NCBI GenBank assembly: GCA_964579675.1
Contig: CAZOIA010000159.1
Location: 1-12,799 of the forward strand
Direction of reading: 5' to 3'
Origin: CAZOIA01 sp964579675
Lineage (GTDB): Bacteria > Planctomycetota > Phycisphaerae > UBA1845 > PWPN01
Length of the DNA stretch: 12,799 nt
The position numbers were made by a program, and so were the translations under genes. Below the pieces are notes generated by a model. It was not told the DNA's origin. It searched no databases and worked only from the letters and a program-made list of their open reading frames with translations. Numbering within the stretch: the stretch's first letter is position 1; the number at the start of each line of letters is the position of its first letter. Positions 6,613-12,799 of this stretch are shown here, piece by piece.

Positions 6613-8139
6613 ATGCTTCAAGCGTTACGACCCAAGGACCAATTGGATGAGTCTGAGGTACAAGGTGGCCTGAGACTGCTTCTGTACGACGGTGTGTGCT
6701 CGCAGGTCATGGGGGCTTTTACCGGGGGGGCGTTTCTGGTCGCCTTTGCCCTGCTGCTCGGGGCTTCCAATACGGTGATCGGATTACTGGCGGCGATTGG
6801 CCCCTTTACCCAGATCTTACAGATCCCGGCTATCTTCCTCGTGGATCGTACCGGCCTTCGCAAGGCACTGGTCGTGATCAGCTCCTTTCTCAGTAGGCTA
6901 TTCTGGATCGCCCTGGCGATCCTCCCCTGGCTTGTACCGGCGGAACAGCGAATCCCGACGCTGCTGATCTGTCTCGTGCTTTACTTCGGCCTGGGAACCA
7001 TCTCGGGGTGCGCTTTCAACTCCTGGATGAGGGATTTCATCCCGCAAAAAACAATGGGCAGTTACTTCGCAAAGCGGCTTGCCATTGCCACGGCGACCGG
7101 GGCCGTCCTGACGCTGGGGGCCGGATTCGGAATGGAACTGGCGAAGCGCATGGTGCCCAACCAACTTGTGCCCTACAGCATCCTATTTCTGGTGGGCGGT
7201 GCGTCCGGCTTGCTTGGCGTCTACTTCCTTGCCCGGATTCCTGAGCCCAGGATGGCTCCGCAGACAGGAAAGGGACTGTTATCTATCCTGGCACAGCCCT
7301 TCAAGGAGTTCAACTTCCGACGTCTGTTGATCTTCTTGGGCACCTGGAACTTCGCGATCAACCTGGCTGCCCCCTTCTTCACGGTGTACATGCTGAAGCG
7401 TCTCAATATGTCGCTGGCCCTGGTCTTGGCTCTTTCTGTGCTGAGCCAGATCACCAATGTGTTCTTCTTCCGCCTTTGGGGCAGGCTTGCTGATCGTTTC
7501 AGCAACAAGTCGGTGCTATCTCTGTCCGGCTCCCTGTTCATCATCAGTATTCTGCTCTGGCCGTTCCTGACGCTTCCCGAGAAGCACTTCCTGACCATCC
7601 CCCTTCTGGTAGGGATTCACGTGCTGGCTGGGGTTTCCACGGCGGGAGTGGCCTTATGCTCGGGCAACATAGCGCTCAAAGCAGCTCCACACGGAAAAGC
7701 AACCGCATACCTGGCGGCGAACGCCCTCGTCAGCGGTCTGGCGGCGACGGTCGCCCCAATCATCGCAGGAATCGGGGCCGACTGGTTCTCGAAGAACCAG
7801 TTGACCCTCGCTCTTCGCTGGACCAATGTCGAATCTGGCGCGGCGCTTTTTGACCTGCCAGCGCTGGACCTGAAAGGGCTGGATTTCCTGTTTGTCATCG
7901 CTGCCATTCTGGGGCTCTACGCCATGCACCGCCTGCTGGCAGTTCGCGAGGAAGGCGAAGTGGAAAGTGGTGTCGTCCTGGGTGAGTTCTACGCGGAAGT
8001 CAGGAAGGCGGTGAGGCACGTCTCCAACGTTGCAGGCATTCGCTCGTTGCACTACTTCCCGTATGCCAAACTTGAGGAAGTGCCCCGTGATCAGGCTGCG
8101 GAAACGCCTGATCCATCACCTGATGGCGGAGAGACGTGA
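6613..8139 (+). CDS. MFS-family permease with proline-rich C-terminal tail
   Basis: The product is 508 residues with about twelve hydrophobic segments and a soluble C-terminal tail of about 65 residues. It has a motif-A-like loop in each half: DRTGLRK (78-84) after helix 2, and GRLADRFSNK (290-299) after helix 8. This fits the Major Facilitator Superfamily. The substrate cannot be told from sequence. The tail contains YFPYAK (481-486) and ends DPSPDGGET. The ATG at 6613 has GAAGGG about nine bases upstream. A truncated diadenylate cyclase gene begins 64 bases downstream, and a second copy of the permease's 3' end precedes the intact cyclase gene. The permease and cyclase were therefore probably an operon pair, and the transported solute could be tied to c-di-AMP-controlled osmotic or envelope balance (inference). 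Confidence 0.85.
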   Translation: MLQALRPKDQLDESEVQGGLRLLLYDGVCSQVMGAFTGGAFLVAFALLLGASNTVIGLLAAIGPFTQILQIPAIFLVDRTGLRKALVVISSFLSRLFWIALAILPWLVPAEQRIPTLLICLVLYFGLGTISGCAFNSWMRDFIPQKTMGSYFAKRLAIATATGAVLTLGAGFGMELAKRMVPNQLVPYSILFLVGGASGLLGVYFLARIPEPRMAPQTGKGLLSILAQPFKEFNFRRLLIFLGTWNFAINLAAPFFTVYMLKRLNMSLALVLALSVLSQITNVFFFRLWGRLADRFSNKSVLSLSGSLFIISILLWPFLTLPEKHFLTIPLLVGIHVLAGVSTAGVALCSGNIALKAAPHGKATAYLAANALVSGLAATVAPIIAGIGADWFSKNQLTLALRWTNVESGAALFDLPALDLKGLDFLFVIAAILGLYAMHRLLAVREEGEVESGVVLGEFYAEVRKAVRHVSNVAGIRSLHYFPYAKLEEVPRDQAAETPDPSPDGGET

Positions 8140-8176
8140 GCAGCCAGTGCTGAGCACAGGGCAGGGAGCGATACGT

Positions 8177-8203
8177 TTGTGCTGACCAAGAAGGCAACGA
8201 ATC
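8177..8203 (+). promoter_or_regulatory. Conserved leader with ribosome site, first cyclase copy
   Basis: The 27 bases before the ATG at 8204 match those before the intact cyclase gene (10920-10946) with one difference. They include an AAGAAGG ribosome binding site. The bases further upstream are much less alike. Confidence 0.55.
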
Positions 8204-8359
8204 ATGTCCATTCTGGAAGAACTGCATGGGACATTCCGGCTGGCTGATGCCTTCGACATCGCCTTCATTGCACTGTTCCTTTATGCTCTGTCCATGTGGT
8301 TCAAGGCTACCGCCTCCCGCCAAGTTCCTGTGGGCATCGGTGTTCTCGCGGTCATCTAA
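8204..8359 (+). pseudogene. Diadenylate cyclase CdaA, truncated N-terminal copy
   Basis: The 51-residue frame MSILEELHGTFRLADAFDIA through GIGVLAVI matches the start of the intact cyclase at 10947 at 39 of 51 positions with no gaps. It contains the first membrane helix and part of the second, and no catalytic domain. The frame ends at TAA (8357-8359), where the intact gene has TAC for Tyr52. Similarity runs only one more codon, to 8362, and then stops. The phosphatase stop codon begins four bases further on. The copy has therefore lost its 3' end at a rearrangement breakpoint. It keeps a good ribosome site, so a short membrane peptide could still be made, but it cannot synthesise c-di-AMP. 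Confidence 0.8.
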
Positions 8360-8366
8360 CTGGGAA

Positions 8367-10514
8367 TCAGCCCGCATCCCTGTTCGGCGTCACCTTTGCG
8401 ATCACAAGGGTGAGATCGTCTTCCTGAATACGCTTCTCTCGAAAGGTGTCCACAGCGTCGACAATCGCTTCGCAGATGTGCTCCGCCGAGGAATCTGCGT
8501 GGTGCCGCATCACTTCGCGCACTGCCTCCTTCCCGAAAAACTCGCCCCGGGGATTGCGCGCCTCCCAGATCCCATCTGTTCCCAGGAGCATTATTTGCCC
8601 GGGTCTCAAGTCCACCGGTCCCTGCTCCCGGAATTGCCAGCCCGGATCGATGCCCATCGCCATGTCGACCCCAGCCAACTCACTGAAAACATTCGACTCA
8701 GGGTCAAAGACGATTGCCGGGTCATGTCCCGCGCTAACCCAGCGAGCTTGTCGTGCCCGCGCGTCGATAAGCAGAAAGAACAGCGTCATGAACCGACCGC
8801 CGCTCATCTCGGAAGCCAGATGGCGGTTTAGATCACCCATTAAATCCGCCAGGCCACCGAGGTCCCCAGCGCGGAAACGCAGTATCGCCCGTCCGCTCGT
8901 CATCAACATGGCCGCCGCGATGCCGTGACCAGTCACGTCCCCAATCACAACGCCAAGCTGCCCTGGCTCCGGTTCGGCGAAGTCCAGGAAATCATAATAA
9001 TCCCCGCCCGTCTCGTCGCAGTAGATGCTCCGGCCGGCCACGTCCAGGCCCTCGATCTGCGGTGCCCTACCCGGCAGCAGATGCCGCTGGACTTCCATCG
9101 CCAACGCCAGGGAATGCTTCATTAGCATCTGGTCCTCGAGCTGCGGCACCATGGCGTTGAATGCGTTTCCGAGCTGCTCAAGTTCGTCACCTGTCTCTAT
9201 TCGCACTCGCGTCTCAAACTCACCTCGGCCAACACGTTCCGCCGCTTGGGCAAGTTCAGCAATCGGTTTGGCTACGGACCTGGAACTGGATAGCGCAATA
9301 ATGGCTGCGCCGATCGCCGCGGCCACGGCAACAATCCCGGTCGTGCGAAGCGCGGCGCGCACGCGATCGAGAACCGACCGCTCAGCAACGGCCGCTTGGG
9401 CGAGCACCTCTTCATACGGGACGATAAAAACCAGGTATTCGCCTTCGCTAGCCACCGGTCCGTAGACCCAGAGCGAATCGCGGCCCAGATACGGCATGCG
9501 CCTCGTGCCTGATCTGCGTTCAGCCATGTCGAGTACAAATTGACTAGCCTCATCACTCTCGTCCGGATCCAGCCACTCACGGTCGAAGGGCGTGTCCCAT
9601 CGCTCACCCCTCCGGTGAAAGCCTGGTCGTGCAATGATTCGTGGCCGGTGTGCGGATGCTTCTGGGGTCCACTCCAAGATGACAAGTATCGAACGCGCCT
9701 CTGTTGAGTAGATATCGGGCATCTCCATAGCCTTGACTAGATCAGAAACGCTCACGTCAAGGGCGGTAGCCCCCGCGAATGAGCCGTCCGGCCAGTGCAC
9801 CGGCATACTAAGAGTCAGGATGAGTTGTTCCGACGAAGCATCAAGGTAAGGGCCGATCCACGTCAAACGGTCTTGCTGTTTCGCTGCAATGTACCACTCG
9901 CGAGGGCGATGGTTGTAGTCCTCAGGGTAGCCACCGTGGCCAGGGAAACTAGTCAGGATGCCGCTTTCCAAGCCCGTCGTTTGCCAGTAGATGAGATCAG
10001 CGTACTCGTTGTAGAGGAAGCGATATTCAGCTGGCATTGATGCCAGACGGGCCATGTCGACTGCGACTCTGTTCGTCGAGACCCCTGGGGCCAGCTTGAA
10101 AACCTGATCGCTGTAGGTCACGGCGATTGGGATTCCTGGCCTATCTTTGACGAAGCGGTAGTGTTTGGTAGACGGGCCCATGTCCGCCGGTAAATTGACC
10201 CCTCGATCGTAGTCCTCCGCCATGCGCACGGCGACTTTCGCAGGCGCCGGAGCGGCGAGGTGCTCCTCCACTTTGCGGGCTTGGGCGCGGAGCGTGTATT
10301 CCAAGCCCTGTCTGCGTCGTTGCATGATGACGGCTTGATCGCGAATCCGCTGCTCAAGATGTCCGACTGTTCGCTTCACCAAGGCACTGTGGGCCATAGC
10401 GGAAAGGTCGTAGCCGAGTCGTAGCATGCTTCCACGGTCCAGAGCCGCCACAGTAATCAACGGGATAAGCGCGATCGCCAGCAACAGTACCAAGAGCTTC
10501 CAGCGAATGCTCAT
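8367..10514 (-). CDS. Cache-HAMP-PP2C (SpoIIE/RsbU-type) sensor phosphatase
   Basis: The product is a 715-residue inner-membrane signalling protein. It has an N-terminal membrane helix (about 7-26) and a large extracytoplasmic sensor region (27-390) with a dCache-like NHRPREWYIAAKQQ element near 201. A second helix (391-410), a HAMP linker (411-465) and a PP2C/SpoIIE phosphatase domain (about 485-710) follow. Metal-site motifs are intact: ETGGDYYD (501-508), GDVTGHG (525-531), TDGIWEA (646-652) and EDDLTLV (698-704). Such proteins dephosphorylate Ser/Thr on anti-anti-sigma (STAS) proteins in partner-switching pathways; no partner gene is in the window. The ATG at 10514 is chosen because GGAGACGAAGAG precedes it; a GTG six codons upstream overlaps that site. 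It faces the truncated cyclase, with its stop seven bases from that gene's stop. Confidence 0.92.
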   Translation of the reverse strand: MSIRWKLLVLLLAIALIPLITVAALDRGSMLRLGYDLSAMAHSALVKRTVGHLEQRIRDQAVIMQRRRQGLEYTLRAQARKVEEHLAAPAPAKVAVRMAEDYDRGVNLPADMGPSTKHYRFVKDRPGIPIAVTYSDQVFKLAPGVSTNRVAVDMARLASMPAEYRFLYNEYADLIYWQTTGLESGILTSFPGHGGYPEDYNHRPREWYIAAKQQDRLTWIGPYLDASSEQLILTLSMPVHWPDGSFAGATALDVSVSDLVKAMEMPDIYSTEARSILVILEWTPEASAHRPRIIARPGFHRRGERWDTPFDREWLDPDESDEASQFVLDMAERRSGTRRMPYLGRDSLWVYGPVASEGEYLVFIVPYEEVLAQAAVAERSVLDRVRAALRTTGIVAVAAAIGAAIIALSSSRSVAKPIAELAQAAERVGRGEFETRVRIETGDELEQLGNAFNAMVPQLEDQMLMKHSLALAMEVQRHLLPGRAPQIEGLDVAGRSIYCDETGGDYYDFLDFAEPEPGQLGVVIGDVTGHGIAAAMLMTSGRAILRFRAGDLGGLADLMGDLNRHLASEMSGGRFMTLFFLLIDARARQARWVSAGHDPAIVFDPESNVFSELAGVDMAMGIDPGWQFREQGPVDLRPGQIMLLGTDGIWEARNPRGEFFGKEAVREVMRHHADSSAEHICEAIVDAVDTFREKRIQEDDLTLVIAKVTPNRDAG

Positions 10515-10766
10515 CTCTTCGTCTCCGTGCACACTGGTACTACCCCTGTAACATAGGCCTGCTCGCGCAGCTTACGATCTCAGTTCTGGCCGTCAATCCT
10601 GGCAAGTATGCCTCGAGCGGATATGCTTACTGGAGGCCCCAAAGACCGCATCGTTGGAAGCATGTCGCGCCGGAATGCCGCAAAGCTCCGTGTTGTTCAC
10701 GACCCAAAGAGAATTGTGGCCGAACGGGCGGTGGTCTATGCCGGAGGCAGCGAAGTTGGTATCTGT
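10515..10766. other. Intergenic region upstream of the phosphatase
   Basis: About 250 bases separate the phosphatase start from the second permease remnant. The phosphatase promoter (minus strand) should lie here. No confident -35/-10 pair and no recognisable coding remnant were found. Confidence 0.35.
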
Positions 10767-10877
10767 TTGCTTCAGTACTTCCCCTACGCTAAGGTTGAGG
10801 GGGTACCCGCTGGTCAACCTGCGGGATTCGGAACTCAGAAAGCGCCTGATCCGTCACCTGACAGCGAGGACACGTGA
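10767..10877 (+). pseudogene. 3' end of a second MFS permease copy
   Basis: The plus-strand frame ending at the TGA at 10877 reads LLQYFPYAKVEGVP and ends APDPSPDSEDT. This matches the last 30-odd residues of the permease at 6613-8139 (LHYFPYAKLEEVP, ending PDPSPDGGET), with a 15-base length difference. Several changes in this frame are synonymous, so it came from a gene that was under selection. Upstream of about 10767 the frame stays open to 10608 but no longer resembles the permease. The rest of this copy is gone. It sits before the intact cyclase just as the complete permease sits before the truncated one. Confidence 0.65.
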
Positions 10878-10919
10878 GCTGCTAGTCGCCGAGCACCAGT
10901 GTAGTGAGCGAACGTGCGG

Positions 10920-10946
10920 TTGTGCTGATCAAGAAGGCAACGAATC
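10920..10946 (+). promoter_or_regulatory. Conserved leader with ribosome site of the intact cyclase
   Basis: This 27-base leader contains AAGAAGG about ten bases before the ATG. It differs at one position from the leader of the truncated copy at 8177-8203. Confidence 0.55.
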
Positions 10947-12407
10947 ATGTCCATGCTTGAGGATTTGCATCGGGCATTCCGGCTGGCTGACGCCTTTGAC
11001 ATCGTTTTCGTTGCGATGTTCCTTTATGCCCTTTTCATGTGGTTCAAGGCTACTGCGTCCCGCCAAGTCCTCGTAGGCATCGGTATCCTCGCGCTCACTT
11101 ACCTGATCGCCCGAACTTTCGACATGTACATGACGGCGGCCCTTTTCCAGGCTGCTTTGGCCATTACGGCAATAGCCCTGATCGTGGTGTTTCAAGAGGA
11201 TCTTCGGAGGGCTTTCTCGCGAATCGCTTTGTTGGGCAAGCTTCCCCGCCTAGGCAGTGCAGGTCAGACCAGTCTTGATTGTGACGTTCTTGTCGAAACG
11301 GCCTTTGAGTTGGCCCAGAAGAAGGTTGGGGCGCTCATCGTCATCCGCGGTGACGAACCTCTTGAGCGGCATATCCGCGGAGGTTCTTTGATCGATGCCC
11401 GGATCAGCAAAGCATTGCTCGATAGCGTTTTCGATCCACACTCAATGGGGCATGACGGAGCCGTCATCATTGAGCGGGATCGCATTCGCCATTTCGCGGC
11501 CCATTTACCTCTCTCGAAGAACCTCAAGGAACTGGGTACACGAGGAACGCGTCACAGCGCCGCACTTGGCCTGTCGGAGGTCTCGGATGCCATGGTAATC
11601 GTGGTGTCCGAGGAACGCGGCCAGGTGGGCCTGGCATGGAACGGCAAGATCGAAACCGTCGCCACGGCAACGGAGCTAAAGGGACGCCTGGGCATGGAGC
11701 GATTCACAGGTCCGCAAGGCCCACAGCAGCGGATCAGTCTCTGGCATCGTCTTTTAAGGGGAAACACGGGCCTGAAACTGGCCTCCGTCACCCTGGCCTG
11801 CCTGGCATGGTTTCTCATCAGCTTCGAAGCCGATACCGTCCAAAAGACGTTCGTGGTGCCCATTGAGTATCGCAAACTCCCGGAGAACATGTTCATCGAA
11901 GATGCGGCCCCCACCGAGGCTCGCATCACATTGTCTGGTTTTGAGCGAGCCTTTAATCTGCTGGTACCGGGCACGCTGAAGGCCTCGCTCGACCTGAGCA
12001 ACGTGGAGGAAGGTCAACAGCAGATTGTTGTCGAGGAGTCTCACATCAAGCTGCCGCAAAACTTGACGCTATTCCGCGTGTTGCCACGAACGCTCTCATT
12101 CAGGGTTCATCGCTGGGTAAGATCGAACGTTGACGTTGAGGCTCGGGCCGAAGGTCGACTTCCCGAAAACCTGAAGCTGGAAAGCATATCCGTGTCACCA
12201 TCGACAGTTCAGATACTGATCTGGGAATCGCAGAAGGCGAACACGAAAAGGGTGTACACCGAGCCGATCGATCTCAGTCGAATCACCAAGACCACCGACC
12301 TGAAGCCCAAGCTGGTGTTGCCACAACATGTTCGTGTCGAGTCCGGGAGGGCGCCTGAGGTGCAGGTAAAGGTGAGTGTTGTTCCCATGAGCGATTCGCC
12401 GCCGTAG
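10947..12407 (+). CDS. Diadenylate cyclase CdaA fused to YbbR (CdaR-like) repeats
   Basis: This 486-residue protein is predicted to make cyclic di-AMP from two ATP at the membrane. Residues 15-83 hold three membrane helices, ending in the CdaA-like VVFQEDLRRAF. Residues about 105-250 form the DAC domain, with DGA (170-172), LPLSKN (188-193), GTRH (200-203) and SEVSDAMVIVVSEERG. The usual RHR is RHS here (Ser204). A fourth helix (about 276-293) then leads into two YbbR-type domains (about 295-390 and 393-480; VPIEYRKLPENM, later ARAEGRLPENLKL), which would lie outside the membrane. In Firmicutes, CdaA and its regulator CdaR are separate adjacent genes; here they are one chain. The start has a strong AAGAAGG site. 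A DHH phosphoesterase gene follows 85 bases downstream. Domain calls are firm; activity is inferred. Confidence 0.93.
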   Translation: MSMLEDLHRAFRLADAFDIVFVAMFLYALFMWFKATASRQVLVGIGILALTYLIARTFDMYMTAALFQAALAITAIALIVVFQEDLRRAFSRIALLGKLPRLGSAGQTSLDCDVLVETAFELAQKKVGALIVIRGDEPLERHIRGGSLIDARISKALLDSVFDPHSMGHDGAVIIERDRIRHFAAHLPLSKNLKELGTRGTRHSAALGLSEVSDAMVIVVSEERGQVGLAWNGKIETVATATELKGRLGMERFTGPQGPQQRISLWHRLLRGNTGLKLASVTLACLAWFLISFEADTVQKTFVVPIEYRKLPENMFIEDAAPTEARITLSGFERAFNLLVPGTLKASLDLSNVEEGQQQIVVEESHIKLPQNLTLFRVLPRTLSFRVHRWVRSNVDVEARAEGRLPENLKLESISVSPSTVQILIWESQKANTKRVYTEPIDLSRITKTTDLKPKLVLPQHVRVESGRAPEVQVKVSVVPMSDSPP

Positions 12408-12492
12408 TTGAACCTGTCTCGAGAGCCAGGTATGGAAGCATCGCCCAATCGCGCCCGAGAATACGCGCCGTGTCCGACTGGAGAGCATGCTT

Positions 12493-12799
12493 ATGGCAAG
12501 TCACAGACCTAAGCGATCTGATCGCCTGCTGGGCGTGCTGAAAGGGTACCGGAACATCTTCATCGTGGCCCACAACAATCCCGACCCCGATGCCATTGCT
12601 GCCGGGTGGGCTCTGCTTTTTCTCGTGAAAGAACGTCTACGCAGACCTGCGCGGCTTGTTGGCCGTGGCCCCATCCTGCGTGCCGAGAACCTCCAGTTCT
12701 TGAAGCTGCTTCAACCGCCAATCGAACTCATTGAGGACATAGAAGTTGGACCCCAGATCGCGACCGTGTTGGTTGACTGTGCGGCTGGCTCACTGAATC
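12493..12799 (+). CDS. DHH-family phosphoesterase, N-terminal part (runs off window)
   Basis: The first 102 codons are present. FIVAHNNPDPDAIAAGWAL carries the first DHH-family metal motif (His27, Asp31, Asp33), and VLVDCAAG near the window end fits the next metal-site strand with its Asp. This superfamily includes NrnA-type oligoribonucleases/pAp phosphatases and GdpP/DhhP c-di-AMP phosphodiesterases. No PAS, GGDEF or membrane segment precedes the domain, so a stand-alone NrnA/DhhP-like enzyme is more likely than GdpP. The ATG at 12493 is preferred because GGAGAG (12480-12485) lies seven bases upstream; the ATG at 12487 is too close to it. Its place after the cyclase suggests turnover of c-di-AMP or pApA. 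The C-terminal DHHA1 part is outside the window. Confidence 0.85.
   Translation, partial: MASHRPKRSDRLLGVLKGYRNIFIVAHNNPDPDAIAAGWALLFLVKERLRRPARLVGRGPILRAENLQFLKLLQPPIELIEDIEVGPQIATVLVDCAAGSLN

Noticed and set aside
10515..10532. GTG start for the phosphatase six codons upstream
   Set aside because: The GTG comes before the ribosome-site-like GGAGACGAAGAG, which serves the ATG at 10514.
10654..11076. A plus-strand frame containing a charged helix-like stretch (LRDSELRKRLIRHL)
   Set aside because: It looked protein-like, but comparison of the two duplicate blocks shows silent changes in the permease frame and amino-acid changes in this one, so it is a shadow.
12408..12492. A terminator between the cyclase and the DHH gene
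   Set aside because: Only a weak CCTG/CAGG pairing and no T run, so the genes are taken as co-transcribed.

Overview
The window is a gene-dense bacterial segment of moderate to high GC. It has single-copy metabolic and signalling genes on the right and a degraded, transposon-rich stretch on the left. The left part holds IS66-type and IS110-type transposase genes. The right part holds a Cache/HAMP SpoIIE-type phosphatase, a large MFS permease and a diadenylate cyclase fused to YbbR repeats. This mix would fit a free-living Gram-negative-type bacterium such as a planctomycete or a relative, but that is a low-confidence impression from protein style, not from a marker gene.

Layout. Positions 1-1555 carry an IS66-family element on the minus strand in the order tnpA, tnpB, tnpC, with tnpC cut by the window edge. 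It abuts an internal fragment of an IS110-type transposase on the plus strand (about 1556-1852), so one element probably landed in or next to another. Positions 1947-2159 hold a small unrecognised minus-strand ORF, and 2233-2515 a frameshifted remnant of an NAD(P)-binding epimerase-like protein. Nothing recognisable lies between there and 3184. Positions 3184-5892 encode an intact P2-type cation-transporting ATPase. It is followed 22 bases later by a broken universal stress protein gene. Positions 6613-8139 encode a 12-helix-type MFS permease, and 64 bases downstream is the 5' end of a diadenylate cyclase gene, cut short at a stop codon (8204-8359). Positions 8367-10514 (minus) encode a Cache-HAMP-PP2C sensor phosphatase. 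After a second copy of the permease's 3' end (about 10767-10877) comes the intact diadenylate cyclase gene (10947-12407). A DHH-family phosphoesterase gene then runs off the window end.

The most interesting unit is the right third. The cyclase is a single protein joining a CdaA-type membrane-bound cyclase to a CdaR-type YbbR-repeat region, which are normally two adjacent genes. The next gene is a DHH phosphoesterase of the superfamily that includes c-di-AMP and linear dinucleotide hydrolases. Synthesis, regulation and possibly turnover of c-di-AMP are therefore packed into one likely operon. The permease-tail plus cyclase-5'-end block occurs twice, about 2.7 kb apart, on either side of the phosphatase. 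The copies share 39 of 51 residues in the cyclase part. This marks an old tandem duplication of a permease-cyclase locus, later eroded at both inner ends.

No tRNA, rRNA, CRISPR array or convincing factor-independent terminator was found.
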